Part shown: positions 38,101-47,758 of the stretch, one piece after another
Layout of the letters: every line of letters starts with the position of its first letter
Position numbering within the stretch: the stretch's first letter is position 1
DNA from: Nannocystis bainbridge
GTDB taxonomy: Bacteria; Myxococcota_A; Polyangia; Nannocystales; Nannocystaceae
Assembly (NCBI RefSeq): GCF_028368995.1
Contig: NZ_JAQNDL010000001.1
Span: 372,001 to 436,000 of the forward strand
Length of the DNA stretch: 64,000 nt
Direction: 5' to 3'
Translations under genes and position numbers: made by a program
The notes under the pieces: model-generated
Seen by the model: the letters and a program-made list of their open reading frames with translations, nothing else
The model's database searches: none
Told to the model about the DNA's origin: nothing

Positions 38101-38300
38101 GCGTGCGCGTGCTCGCCGACGACGCGCTGCTGCTCGAGCTCGACCCCCCCGACGAGCAGCCCGGCGTGTGGCACTCGCCGCCGACGAGCGTCGCCCTGCC
38201 TGGCCCGGCCCCGCGGCTGCGGGTGGAAGTCCACGATCCCGAGCGCCCCGACGCCCACGTCGCCGTCCGCGACCTGGTGCTGTTCGCCACGCCCGACTGA
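35172..38300 (+). CDS. Large GT-C-type membrane glycosyltransferase-like protein
   Basis: A 1042-residue integral membrane protein. About 13 hydrophobic helices fill residues 1-650, the first two near ALVAAVALGGLGLLAALLAVAG. The first large periplasmic loop begins PPIPADLGGRDQGTYVLRARH, which carries the acidic residues expected of GT-C (GT39-like) glycosyltransferases. A second loop region contains ARTPLTESLTGLLLLAAALAVAR. The last 370 residues are a soluble periplasmic domain rich in beta strands. It probably transfers sugars from a lipid carrier, but the substrate is unknown. It starts at GTG 35172. Runs of the 14-bp unit lie in frame near 36835-36900, 37487-37535 and 38028. Confidence 0.78.
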   Translation: MPPVIAFAAVLVAFARRWHVRCGPLACAESLALVAAVALGGLGLLAALLAVAGIFSAPSFSFTAFALAVLAWPWGQRAPARRTARDLPRAAGLLALLLVAAALRWPPIPADLGGRDQGTYVLRARHTLRTGRTGHTDPVLARAGAEAELRPGPGDILGLYHADRSPARVGRYEGAYRPGFYLTRRDDGEVVPQFLHLHPSLLALFGLVFGPWSMGLVAPLAGVLSALALWALGERLWPRAGASWLAAGLFTLSPIAVWTARTPLTESLTGLLLLAAALAVARGLASRDPPREAADASSGSRTSLPTSAARSSDPAASSVPDAAPRSDPAHGLELTAALLLGLAGFVRGNLWLSAPALLAVLWLRPGPGPRRMSAPTLLLGLLLASLALHLATGYPYLHDEFKRQLGPVAALSAGGALVLGAVAIAIYLALDAALDRLRGRVRRLPLVLAVLAALGALAWLLLRAPGPPWSRLDPALPLLGVPLLLAAGLGLVVFARLRPVATTPIVWLLALATLPVTALALYAQRNLPQVGLYYYGRYLVPELLPAACLLAALALMHVHRAMSRRTGLSRHARKVSLVLGLGLLVAQALPYLRHPATRLQEFAGAERLIDDLAAELPERAVVLAGGEGWHHVHVFSQLGGALAFGHGRTVLPYRSREAAYAALHELLVAGPAASGDDPPPVYLLLGEATHPLRLPGQAAPLALVDDLLPPPFVARPVAFAELYLDRLTPVDDRLPDRVTRTDLRVGLLEVRVDPARRAAVRSWRIDAGRAVGPGPLNLSSYYLPDGQTCLDLEHPLVLDLPPGDGPGSLVLVAQPGGDTPAWRIVVDGQPVALDPPGPGPARARDTLGPIAFAAPPRRVELWGSPRPRDDLACPHGGLAEVRLLGPDRGPDEPTPAWARTYSPPHDLGHRVTPARFAPGRALTRLRSGLDRARELDGPSLVVRAGDPLTFPIEHVPSASSISLAVTLRGTRLSPSGRVRVLADDALLLELDPPDEQPGVWHSPPTSVALPGPAPRLRVEVHDPERPDAHVAVRDLVLFATPD

Positions 38301-38374
38301 ACATCGTTACCTGTCGTCAGGGACATCCGCCCTGCGCTTGACCCGCCGCCGACCGCCGCGGTACCCCGGGTGCG

Positions 38375-38677
38375 ATGTTCCGCCCGACCCCCCTCAAGCT
38401 GATCCTCGGCCTCGTGCTGGTCGGCGCCACCTACTTCGTGGCCGCCAACTCGCACATGGACATCTTCCCCTGCAAGAAGACCCGCGAGGACCTGGTAACC
38501 CGTCGCCTCGTGACCGACGAGTCCACCTGCAGCATCCTGCAGACCCACGGCGACTACTACCAGCCGCCGGAGAGCGCCAAGCTCACCGAGGCCGGCTGGG
38601 CCACCGCCGTGGTCGTGATCGGCCTGGTCCCCCTGCTGCTCGGCTTCGCCATCGGCTCCCGCTTCTCGAAGAAGTGA
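38375..38677 (+). CDS. Small membrane protein with two helices
   Basis: A 100-residue protein with an N-terminal hydrophobic helix (LKLILGLVLVGATYFVAA) and a C-terminal one (WATAVVVIGLVPLLLGFAIG). A polar loop of about 45 residues between them holds two Cys (FPCKKTRED, STCSIL). The ends are basic (SRFSKK), fitting a hairpin with both termini in the cytoplasm. No family was recognised. The last base pair of its TGA stop is part of the first unit of a 14-bp array. Confidence 0.75.
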   Translation: MFRPTPLKLILGLVLVGATYFVAANSHMDIFPCKKTREDLVTRRLVTDESTCSILQTHGDYYQPPESAKLTEAGWATAVVVIGLVPLLLGFAIGSRFSKK

Positions 38678-38755
38678 GCCTGCCCTCGAGGACATGCCTG
38701 AACGGACATGTCCCCTTCGCCATGCCCGATCGGGCATGTCCCTTCAGACATCGGT
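38676..38755. repeat. 14-bp periodic palindrome array, six units
   Basis: Units start at 38676, 38690, 38704, 38718, 38732 and 38746 with spacers TCGA, GAAC, CCTT, GATC and CTTC. The first unit starts inside the stop codon of the small membrane protein. The array lies between convergent genes. Confidence 0.88.
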
Positions 38756-38784
38756 GGCGAGCGCTGCCCCGCCGCGCTCGCCGC

Positions 38785-40113
38785 TCACTCCCCGCCAGGC
38801 GAGCGGTTGAGCCAGAAGAACACCCGGCCCTCGCTGCCGACCTTCAGCACCGCGCCGATGTCGATGCGGCCGTCGCCGTCGTAGTCGAGCGGCTCGAGGT
38901 CGACGATCTCGCCGCTGACCTCGCCTGCGGGCGCCAGCGCGTACTCGACCTGTCCGGGCGTCAGATCGGGGGTGCGGACCAGCACGCTGATCGCGTTGAG
39001 GCCGGTGCCGTCGACGTCGTGGGCCACCGCGACATCGACCTCGCCGTCGCCGGTGAAGTCGCCGAGCACCGCGTCGCGGATCTCCTGGCCGACCTCGAAG
39101 AACTGCGGCGCTTCGAACAAGAGCGGCTCGCTGCGGCGCTGGCGGACCACCGAGATCCCGCGGGCCGTCGGGTGCACCGCGACCAGGTCGACATCGCCGT
39201 CGCCGTCGAGGTCGTCGAGCAGAACCCGGCGGATCTCGTAGTGTGACAGCGGGATGTCGAGGCGCTCGGCCTCGTCGGCCTTCATGGTGAACGCGTCCTT
39301 GCTCACCAGGTAGATCGCCAGCGACTCGTGCTCGCTGTCCTTCGGCCTGTGCGCGGCCACGATGTCCTCGAACCCGAGCCCGTCGAGCTGGGCGACGTTG
39401 ACCGCGTGGATCCCGGTGAGCTCCGGGATCTGCAGCCCCACCCGGCGCTGCAGCGCGAACAGGGCCCCGTCGTCGGCCGCGACCACGATCCCGTCGAGCG
39501 GCTCCTCGTCGGGCTTGTCCTTCGGCGCCGGTCCGCTCTCGCAGCCGATCGCCAGGCCGGTCGTCTTCTCCACCCCGACCACGTCGAGCGTCTCGATGCT
39601 GTTCGGCGCCGGGCAGTTGCCCCACGGCACCAGCGTCGCCGCGTCGAACTGCTCCGGCGACGTGCGCGCGAACATGTCGCCGCCGTTGTGGAACCCGAAC
39701 ACCTTGCCGGCCGTGCCGGTCGCCGGCGTGCCCGCGGTCACCCCGAGCAGGTCGTCGCCGTGGCCCTCGCCGAAGAAGCGGGCCGCCGCGATCGCCTCGA
39801 TGCGGCCCGCCATCTCGAGCTCGGCGCTGAGCTCGGTCTTCTGCGCGCGCGTCGTGTGGATCTGGATGCGCCCGAGGTCGAGCAGCACCGCGAAGTCGTT
39901 GTCCACGCCCTCGTCGTCGAAGTCGCCGCGCAGCAGCCGACGCGGCGCGATCGGCAGCTCCAGCGGCGCCCCGGCGCGCGGCATGCACACGTGATGCGGC
40001 GTGTGCAGCCCGCCCTCGCCCGCGTTCGCCCCGCAGTCGGGCAGCGGTTCGACCTGAAAGCAGCTGGCCGCCGCGATCGCGGCGACGGGGAGCGAACTGA
40101 GACGCGCGCGCAT
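38785..40113 (-). CDS. FG-GAP/VCBS-repeat lipoprotein
   Basis: A 442-residue predicted lipoprotein. The signal peptide MRARLSSLPVAAIAAASC ends in an AASC lipobox, and an N-terminal region has several cysteines. The body contains FG-GAP blades with DxDGDGxxD loops: LLDDLDGDGDVDLVAV, LGDFTGDGEVDVAVAHDV and PLDYDGDGRIDIGAV. It is like the lipoprotein at 26999, so the window holds at least two members plus the C-terminal half of the metzincin. It is probably a calcium-stabilised surface propeller. The next gene upstream, a TPR protein, ends 9 bp away in the same direction. Confidence 0.85.
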   Translation of the reverse strand: MRARLSSLPVAAIAAASCFQVEPLPDCGANAGEGGLHTPHHVCMPRAGAPLELPIAPRRLLRGDFDDEGVDNDFAVLLDLGRIQIHTTRAQKTELSAELEMAGRIEAIAAARFFGEGHGDDLLGVTAGTPATGTAGKVFGFHNGGDMFARTSPEQFDAATLVPWGNCPAPNSIETLDVVGVEKTTGLAIGCESGPAPKDKPDEEPLDGIVVAADDGALFALQRRVGLQIPELTGIHAVNVAQLDGLGFEDIVAAHRPKDSEHESLAIYLVSKDAFTMKADEAERLDIPLSHYEIRRVLLDDLDGDGDVDLVAVHPTARGISVVRQRRSEPLLFEAPQFFEVGQEIRDAVLGDFTGDGEVDVAVAHDVDGTGLNAISVLVRTPDLTPGQVEYALAPAGEVSGEIVDLEPLDYDGDGRIDIGAVLKVGSEGRVFFWLNRSPGGE

Positions 40114-40122
40114 GGACCTCCG

Positions 40123-40974
40123 CTAGAACGCCACCGCCAGGCCACCCGGCCGCACCTGGGCGCGCCGCGGCCCGGCCCGGTCGCCGCGCACCGCGTCGAC
40201 CACCACCAGCGCCACGCCTGCCAGCGCCAGCGCCCCGCCGACCCCGATGCCCACGAACGCCAGCGTGCGCGCCGATTGATAGTGATCGGCATACAGCTGC
40301 TCGCGCCCCGAGGGCAGCGGCACGTACTGACCCTCCTCGCGCCGCTGATCGTCGATGCGCCCGGCGCTGACCAGCCCGGCCGCGCCGAGACCTGTCCCGA
40401 GGGCCAGGCCCGCGCCGATCAGCGCGTAGCCGGCGATCCCGGGCGCGCGCGGGCGATACGGCTGCGCCTGCTTCGACTCGAGCTCCGGCCCCGGCGCCGG
40501 CCTTTCGGGCTGCGTCGCGCCCCCCGCCGGCGGCATCGCGGCCAGCTGGGCGTCGATCGCCGCCACCCGGGCGCGCGCGTCGCGGGCGTCGCTGCCGGCC
40601 GCCTCGCTGATCTTGGCGAAGTTGAGGAACAGCACCCGCGCTCGCCGCAGGTACGCCGGATCGGGCTCGACCTCGTGGCGCTTGCTGTACGCCTGACCGA
40701 GGTTGTAGAGCAGCGCCTCGGCGCGGCTCAGCTCGTACGCCGCCTCGAACTTCTCGAGCGCCACCTCGAACTTGCCGAGGTTGTAGGCCTGCGAGCCCTC
40801 CTCGAACAGCCGCTGCGCCTCCGCCTCATCGGTGCTCGCCGCTGGCCCCTGGCGCGCCGCCGCCGGCCCCGGGGCGGCCGCCGCGAGGCTCAGGGCGATC
40901 GCCGCGACCAGCCGAAAAAACCGCGTCTGCGCGAGGATTCGGCCGTTCTGACGCCTCCGTCCGCGCGAGAGCAC
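40123..40974 (-). CDS. TPR-domain protein with two C-terminal membrane helices
   Basis: A 283-residue protein from the GTG at 40972-40974. A signal-like segment (FFRLVAAIALSLAAAAPG) precedes a TPR region (AQRLFEEGSQAYNLGKFEVALEKFEAAYELS, then LLYNLGQAYSKR). A Pro/Gln linker and two hydrophobic helices near the C-terminus follow (IAGYALIGAGLALGTGLGAAGLV and ARTLAFVGIGVGGALALAGVAL). The layout is typical of myxobacterial proteins located beside Ser/Thr kinases, and a kinase gene is divergent 158 bp away. It may be a scaffold or substrate for it (inference). Confidence 0.8.
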   Translation of the reverse strand: MLSRGRRRQNGRILAQTRFFRLVAAIALSLAAAAPGPAAARQGPAASTDEAEAQRLFEEGSQAYNLGKFEVALEKFEAAYELSRAEALLYNLGQAYSKRHEVEPDPAYLRRARVLFLNFAKISEAAGSDARDARARVAAIDAQLAAMPPAGGATQPERPAPGPELESKQAQPYRPRAPGIAGYALIGAGLALGTGLGAAGLVSAGRIDDQRREEGQYVPLPSGREQLYADHYQSARTLAFVGIGVGGALALAGVALVVVDAVRGDRAGPRRAQVRPGGLAVAF

Positions 40975-41132
40975 GCCCGACGCTACCACCTCCGGCGAAG
41001 CAGCGACAAGCGGGCTGCGTCCGCCCCGCGCGTTATCGACCGCACGCGCGCACCGGCGCCGCCCGACCTTCACGGCCGCGGGCCGACAGTGCCACACTGC
41101 ACCTCCGGCGCCCGTGCGCGCACGGAGCCGCG

Positions 41133-42821
<1,689 letters not shown>

Positions 42822-42868
42822 GCGCGGTGATGACACGCGCGCTCGGCCGGGCGGTTACACTGCCCCGC

Positions 42869-43645
42869 ATGTCGAACGCACCGCTCGCGCTCATCACCGG
42901 GGCTGGCCGCGGCATCGGTCGCGCCGTCGCCGAGGCGCTCGCGCCGAACCACACCCTCCTGCTCGCCGGCCGCGACCGCGACGTCCTCGCGCGCACCGCC
43001 GCCGAGCTCGGCGCTCCGCACGGCGCCCACGTCCTCGGCGTCGACCTCGGCGAACCGGCCGCTCGCCGCTCCTTCCTGTCCGAAGTGACAGGTCTCGAAG
43101 GCCAGCTCGGCGCGCGGGTCCAGGTCCTCGTCAACAACGCCGGCGCCGCCCACTCCGCCCCGCTCGCGCGCACCGGCGACGACGACTGGGCCCGCCTGTT
43201 CGAGCTCAACTGCACCGCCCCGTTCGTCCTGACCCGCGCCCTCGTGCCCGGCATGATCGCCGGCGGCTGGGGCCGGATCGTCAACGTCGCCTCGACCGCC
43301 GCCCTCAAGGGCTACGCGTACACGGCCGCCTACTCGGCCAGCAAGGCCGGTCTGCTCGGCTGGACCCGCGCCCTCGCCGTCGAGCTGGCGGCCAAGGAAG
43401 TCACCGTCAACGCCGTCTGCCCCGGCTTCACCGACACCGACATCGTCGCCGACGCCGCCCGCAACATCCAGGCCACCACCGGCCGCAGCGAGGACGACGC
43501 CCGCAAGGCGCTGGCCCGCTTCTCGCCGCAGGGCCGGCTGCGCAGCCCGGCCGAGGTCGCCGACCTGATCGCCTGGCTCGTGCGCCCGGGCGCCGGCGGC
43601 GTCACCGGTCAGGCGCTGGCGATCGACGGCGGCGAGACGGCCTGA
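42869..43645 (+). CDS. SDR-family oxidoreductase (FabG/3-hydroxybutyrate-dehydrogenase-like)
   Basis: A 258-residue classical SDR. It has ALITGAGRGIGRAVAEAL (cofactor motif), VLVNNAGAAHSAPL, the catalytic Ser in IVNVASTAALKG, Tyr and Lys in TAAYSASKAGLLGWTRAL, and PGFTDTDIV. The C-terminus GAGGVTGQALAIDGGETA is typical of FabG or PhaB-type reductases. The likely substrates are 3-oxoacyl thioesters or 3-hydroxybutyrate, but this cannot be decided. The ATG at 42869 matches family starts; the frame is open further upstream. A CTGTCC-GAAG-TGACAG element lies in frame near 43077. It follows the Ser/Thr kinase gene by 47 bp. Its stop is part of a TGACC-GAAG-GGCCAGG repeat unit. Confidence 0.9.
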   Translation: MSNAPLALITGAGRGIGRAVAEALAPNHTLLLAGRDRDVLARTAAELGAPHGAHVLGVDLGEPAARRSFLSEVTGLEGQLGARVQVLVNNAGAAHSAPLARTGDDDWARLFELNCTAPFVLTRALVPGMIAGGWGRIVNVASTAALKGYAYTAAYSASKAGLLGWTRALAVELAAKEVTVNAVCPGFTDTDIVADAARNIQATTGRSEDDARKALARFSPQGRLRSPAEVADLIAWLVRPGAGGVTGQALAIDGGETA

Positions 43646-43739
43646 CCGAAGGGCCAGGTCTCGGCCGCAGCCCGTGCCCGCCGCGCCAACGGCAGCTCTG
43701 CCCGCGCCTGCCGGCGCACCAGCGGGCGCCTGTACGATC

Positions 43740-43819
43740 GCACATGCACGAAGGGGCAGGTCCCGAAGTACCTGCCCCTTTCGCCATGGCCCGAGGGACA
43801 TGCCCTCGCGGACAGCCGC
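43740..43819. repeat. 14-bp palindrome array in a convergent gap
   Basis: Units start at 43740, 43754, 43768, 43782, 43796 and 43810 with spacers GAAG, CGAA, CTTT, CGAG and TCGC. The centres are mixed (CAGG, CCTG, CATG). It is the 3' flank of both the SDR (43645) and the convergent ligase gene (43832). Confidence 0.85.
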
Positions 43820-43831
43820 GATCAGCCGCGA

Positions 43832-45295
43832 TCAGCCGACCTTGTCCCAGCCCTTCTTGATGTTCTCGCCGACCATCTCGTCGCCGATCTTGAGCGCCTC
43901 GCCGAGCGTCGGCGCCAGCCGGACCTCGCGCTCGAGCGGCGTCTTGCGGCCGGCCGAGAAGTCGGTCCAGTGGACCACGAAGGCCGGGTAGTTGGGGTCG
44001 GCCTTGTCCTTGTTGGTGCGCCAGATGACGAGCTTGCGGACCGCCTGCTGGCCCTTCGCGCTCTTGGCGTAGACCTCGCGGCGGATCACCTCGGAGGCCG
44101 GCAGGACCAGGCGCTCGGCCTTCTTGTTGAGGCTGTCGATCTGGACCCGCTCGAGCACCTGGGCCACGCGGATGTCGACCGGGTTGACGGTCTTGTCGCT
44201 GCGGATGCGCGAGAACACCGGGTGGAGGATCGACACGCCGGGCATCTCCCGGATCGTGCGCCAGCCGGTCTGCGAGTGCTCGAGCACCATGCGGAGGATC
44301 GGGTCGCCGCTCGAGTCCTCGCCCTGGATGTCGGTGACCTTGACCTCGATCACCGTCTCCGGTGGGACGAACCGGTACAGCGCGCCCTTGCTGTTGGCGT
44401 AGCGGTAGTTCGACGCCACGGCCTTGCCGGACATCTGCTGGTAGAACGACTTGCGCTGCTCGGTCGGCATGTTGCCGCAGGCGCCGATGACCTGGAACTG
44501 GCCGTCGTCGCGCATCATCGCCAGCAGCAGCGAGCCGACCGCCTCGGGCTCGTCCGAGCTGTCGGTGTAGCCGATGATCGCCGCGTCGATGTCGATCGTC
44601 GGCTTGAGCTTGAAGACCAGGTTGTCGGCGGTGCGGACCACCAGGCCCTCGCCCTTGCCGCCCTCGACCCACTCGTTCCAGCGCTGCATGATCTGCTCGG
44701 CGCCGGTCGCAGCCTCGGTCTTGATCGCCTGCAGCCGCTTGCCGCCGGCCAGCAGCCGCTGGCACAGCGCCAGGCGGTCGACGTACAGCGGCGGCCGCTG
44801 CGGCGCCTCGGCGTCGCCGCCGTGCAGCACGTCGAACGCGAAGTACGCCATGCGCTCGACCTGCGCCTGCGCCTCGCCGCCCATCGCCGACCCGAGGTCG
44901 CCGACGCGCGGCCGGCCCTGGCCCGGCGCCTTGGCGGCGAACAGCTCGCCCGCCAGCACCGTGCGGCCCTGCTTGCGCCCGAGCGCCGCCTTGGCCTCGA
45001 GCAGCACCGGCACGTCGCCCGAGACCACGCGGCCGGTCGGCGAGCACAGGATCGCCTGCTGCTCGTCGAGCACCAGGAACCACAGCTCGCCGTCGACCTT
45101 CGGCGACACCTGCAGCACGCCCGGCGGGACCGACCCGCGGGCCAGGTCCTCGAAGGGCAGCGCGCGGTAGCTGCCGGCCACGGCGCGCTTGTAGTTGCGG
45201 AACATGGCCGCCAGCTCGGTATCGAGCAGGCTGCCGGCCGGGCTCTGCTTGCCCTTGCCGAGCGGACGGGCGCTGTCGGTGGAGAACAGGCTCAT
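43832..45295 (-). CDS. ATP-dependent DNA ligase-like protein
   Basis: A 487-residue member of the ATP-dependent polynucleotide ligase superfamily. The nucleotidyltransferase core is intact: motif I SPKVDGELW (Lys66 would be adenylated), motif III AYFAFDVLHGG, motif IV GEGLVVR and motif V VFKLKPTID. A C-terminal OB-fold candidate carries a motif VI-like ILHPVFSRIRSDK. An extra region of about 100 residues follows, with YPAFVVHWTDF. No N-terminal DNA-binding domain, zinc finger or LigD partner is present. It is the last gene of a three-gene operon with two uncharacterised proteins. The true substrate (nicked DNA or RNA) is unknown. Confidence 0.82.
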   Translation of the reverse strand: MSLFSTDSARPLGKGKQSPAGSLLDTELAAMFRNYKRAVAGSYRALPFEDLARGSVPPGVLQVSPKVDGELWFLVLDEQQAILCSPTGRVVSGDVPVLLEAKAALGRKQGRTVLAGELFAAKAPGQGRPRVGDLGSAMGGEAQAQVERMAYFAFDVLHGGDAEAPQRPPLYVDRLALCQRLLAGGKRLQAIKTEAATGAEQIMQRWNEWVEGGKGEGLVVRTADNLVFKLKPTIDIDAAIIGYTDSSDEPEAVGSLLLAMMRDDGQFQVIGACGNMPTEQRKSFYQQMSGKAVASNYRYANSKGALYRFVPPETVIEVKVTDIQGEDSSGDPILRMVLEHSQTGWRTIREMPGVSILHPVFSRIRSDKTVNPVDIRVAQVLERVQIDSLNKKAERLVLPASEVIRREVYAKSAKGQQAVRKLVIWRTNKDKADPNYPAFVVHWTDFSAGRKTPLEREVRLAPTLGEALKIGDEMVGENIKKGWDKVG

Positions 45296-45320
45296 GAAAA
45301 TCTCCGGTCTGTCCGAAAGG

Positions 45321-46025
45321 TCAGGTGGCCGGCGCGCCCGGGGCGCGCAGCTCGAGGTTCGAGAGGTGGAGCAGCAGCTTGTACTTCTGGCCGTCGACGC
45401 GGCCCTCGAGGAAGCCGCGGTACGGCGTGCCGTTCTCCTGGAAGATCAGCGGATCGCGGCCCTTGCCGCCGGCGCCGAGCAGCGCCATCTCGCCCTTGTC
45501 GTGCAGCTCCTTCGCCATCTTGAACAGGAAGTCGAACGACAGGCCGTCGACGTGCTTGATCTGGATGGTGCGGCGGAACGCGAACTTGGTGACCACCTCG
45601 GCCTTGGGCAGCCGCCGCGGGGTGAACCGCACCGGCGACTCCTTCTCGTTGGTGTTGGCCGGGATGTCGGCCGCCGGCTTGCGCTCGCGCTCGGCCCCGT
45701 CGGGCCCGAACAGCACGTCGACCAGCCTCGGCGAGGCGTGCAGCACCTCGCCCTTGCTCGACAGGAACACGGTCTGCGTGTCGCCGACGACCTTGCCGAC
45801 CTGCTCGATGTCGATCTCGGGGTCGCCGTCGATGAGCGCCTGCGCCAGGTCGCCCGGCAGCGCGCTGAGCTTGCCGAAAGTGCCGGCCTCGGTGGTCGCC
45901 AGGTAGCGGCGGAACTCGAGCTTCTTGCCGGGCACGCCGGACACCGGCCCGACCTTCTCCTTGACCGACTCGAGCGCGAGCGTGGCGTCGCGCTTCTCCT
46001 CGTTCATCAGCTGGATCTTGCGCAT
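45321..46025 (-). CDS. Uncharacterised protein in the ligase operon (middle gene)
   Basis: A 234-residue soluble protein (ATG at 46023-46025) with no signal peptide or membrane helix. It is rich in Lys/Glu at the start (MRKIQLMNEEKRDATLAL). It has a beta-rich middle and end, including KFAFRRTIQIKHVDGLSFDFLFKMA and YRGFLEGRVDGQKYKLLLHLSNLEL. That last stretch fits a single-domain fold that binds another protein or nucleic acid, but no family with a known function was recognised. Its stop lies 26 bp before the ligase ATG. Its stop is followed by CC-TTTC-GGACAG, another repeat unit. Confidence 0.75.
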   Translation of the reverse strand: MRKIQLMNEEKRDATLALESVKEKVGPVSGVPGKKLEFRRYLATTEAGTFGKLSALPGDLAQALIDGDPEIDIEQVGKVVGDTQTVFLSSKGEVLHASPRLVDVLFGPDGAERERKPAADIPANTNEKESPVRFTPRRLPKAEVVTKFAFRRTIQIKHVDGLSFDFLFKMAKELHDKGEMALLGAGGKGRDPLIFQENGTPYRGFLEGRVDGQKYKLLLHLSNLELRAPGAPAT

Positions 46026-46047
46026 GGCTGTCTCCCTGACCTGTCCC

Positions 46048-46650
46048 TCAGAACATCTCGAAGTCGAGCTCGTCACCGTCGTCGTCGCCGCCCGGATCGT
46101 CGGCCACGGTGGTCTGCAGCTCGCACCACTCGCTCACCGCCGGCGAGCCCACCAGCGCGAAGTAGGCCCCGCCGTTGCACACGAGGTAGGCCAGCTCGGT
46201 GTCGTAGCCGCCGCGGTAGCTGAACACGAAGCGGAACACCTTGCCGCCGCGCAGCTCACCCTCGAGCTTGGGGTCGAGCCCGTTCGGGTCGAGCGTGTAG
46301 ACCGAGCGCACCGCGAGGTCGAGCAGCTCGCCCGGATCGATCGGGCCCTCGAGCTTCTGCGCCTCGCCGAGCGTGCTCGGGATGTGCGGCAGCGGCTTGC
46401 CGTCGCCGTCGAGGCCGACCAGCTTGCCGTTCGGGATCCACGCGTTGCCCTCGTCGAAGTAGCCCTGCGCGGTCATGCCCGAGCGGATCAGCAGCGTGCC
46501 GTCGCGCGACAGCTCGGCCCGCTCGCAGCGCTGCTCGTGAGGGTCGAGGATCTGGCGCTGACGCTTGCCGTACAGCTTGGCGCGGTCGAGCTTCTCGTGA
46601 TCGAAGGTCGACTGCACGCCGCCCCAGTTGACGATGATCGGTTTCGCCAT
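46048..46650 (-). CDS. Uncharacterised protein in the ligase operon (first gene)
   Basis: A 200-residue soluble protein from the ATG at 46648-46650. It starts MAKPIIVNWGGVQSTFDHEK and continues with LDRAKLYGKRQRQILDPHEQRCERA. That cluster of conserved-looking charged and aromatic residues, including SGMTAQGYFDEGNAWIPN, recurs in uncharacterised bacterial proteins I recall only as hypothetical. The C-terminus is very acidic (DDPGGDDDGDELDFEMF). It is 22 bp upstream of the middle gene. The three-gene order suggests a joint function with the ligase-like protein, possibly nucleic-acid repair or modification. Confidence 0.75.
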   Translation of the reverse strand: MAKPIIVNWGGVQSTFDHEKLDRAKLYGKRQRQILDPHEQRCERAELSRDGTLLIRSGMTAQGYFDEGNAWIPNGKLVGLDGDGKPLPHIPSTLGEAQKLEGPIDPGELLDLAVRSVYTLDPNGLDPKLEGELRGGKVFRFVFSYRGGYDTELAYLVCNGGAYFALVGSPAVSEWCELQTTVADDPGGDDDGDELDFEMF

Positions 46651-47074
46651 AAGTGCGAGGGCCCAAGCGGCCGCCAAGCCTTATCCGACCGGCCGCGCAG
46701 CCCTGTCAAGCCGAGCGTTCTGCCAGCGCGAACTCGCGCTGCGCACTACTGCCCATCGACATCGCGACAGCGGCCCGCTGCACCGCGGATCCGCATCCTT
46801 GTACGCGCAATCGAGCGAGACCCTGCCAGCGCCGTCACGTTCTGATCTCGAGCAGATCATGAACCGGCCGCGCCGATCTCCTTCGAGCCCCCGGTCGGTC
46901 GACCGCGAAGGCTCCACGGACTCGTCAGCTCGAGCGTGCAATCACCTGTCCCGAGGGACAGCACGACCCTCGGCTCGGATGCCGTCGAAGCCTCGCGAAC
47001 CTTCGACCGTGAGCAGAGCGACCGCGCCCTGGTCGGGGCCCGCGATCGCGCGTAGGGTCGCCGGCAAGAACCTT
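46651..47074. other. 424-bp gene-free region between divergent genes
   Basis: Holds the 5' region of the ligase operon (to 46650) and of the lipoprotein at 47075. It contains one pair of the 14-bp unit (CACCTGTCC-CGAG-GGACAGCAC, about 46942-46964). I saw no further gene, RNA or strong promoter match. Confidence 0.5.
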
Positions 47075-47713
47075 ATGCGTCGATCCCTTCATGCATACCT
47101 GTCCGTGACTCTGACGCTGTTCGCCTGCGGCCCCGCCAAGCAGAGCGACAGCGACACCACCACCGGCCCCACGAGCACCTCCACGACCTCGTCGTCCGGC
47201 ACCGCGAGCACCACCTCCTCCTCCTCGACGTCGCCCACCACGACCGGCGAACCGCTCACCACTTCCTCCTCCGGGACCTCCGACACCGAGGCAGCGACGG
47301 ACAGCGGCACCCCCTCGAGCTCCGAGCCCACCGGCACCGAGGTCACGAGCACCACCGGAGCGCCGGCGGGTGATTGCAGCGATCAAACGAACCTGGATGA
47401 CTGCCACGCCATCCCCGGCCCGGGCGGCCACTCGGACTGCGTGTGGGTCGAGACCGTCGCGCAGTGGAGCCCGGACACCGGCTGCGAAGTCGTCGCCGGG
47501 CCGGCGCACTGCGTCCAGGGCTTCTACGTCGGCGATGGCTGCTTCGGCAGCGGCTGCCCCGATCTCGAGCGCGTGTACGTCCGCGATCAAGGCGACGGCA
47601 ACTTCGACGTCGTGAACCACCCCGGCGGCTCCTGCGGCGTCGAGCCCGACGGCTGGGAGCAATGCAGCACCGAGTTCCCCGAGCTGCCAGAGGCTTGCGG
47701 CTGCGTCTGCTGA
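47075..47713 (+). CDS. Predicted lipoprotein with Ser/Thr linker and Cys-rich domain
   Basis: A 212-residue predicted lipoprotein (ATG at 47075, lipobox TLFAC). A Ser/Thr/Gly linker of about 90 residues, with blocks such as SSSGTASTTSSSSTSPTTT, leads to a compact Cys-rich domain of about 110 residues with ten Cys (DCSDQTNLDDCHAIPG, DCVWVETVAQWSPDTGC). The domain is probably disulfide-stabilised and exposed at the cell surface. No family with a known function was recognised. Such linkers recur in four other lipoproteins of this window. Confidence 0.8.
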   Translation: MRRSLHAYLSVTLTLFACGPAKQSDSDTTTGPTSTSTTSSSGTASTTSSSSTSPTTTGEPLTTSSSGTSDTEAATDSGTPSSSEPTGTEVTSTTGAPAGDCSDQTNLDDCHAIPGPGGHSDCVWVETVAQWSPDTGCEVVAGPAHCVQGFYVGDGCFGSGCPDLERVYVRDQGDGNFDVVNHPGGSCGVEPDGWEQCSTEFPELPEACGCVC

Positions 47714-47758
47714 CACTGCCCTGGCGCTCTCGAGGCTCTCTTGCGCTACGCTCGAACC

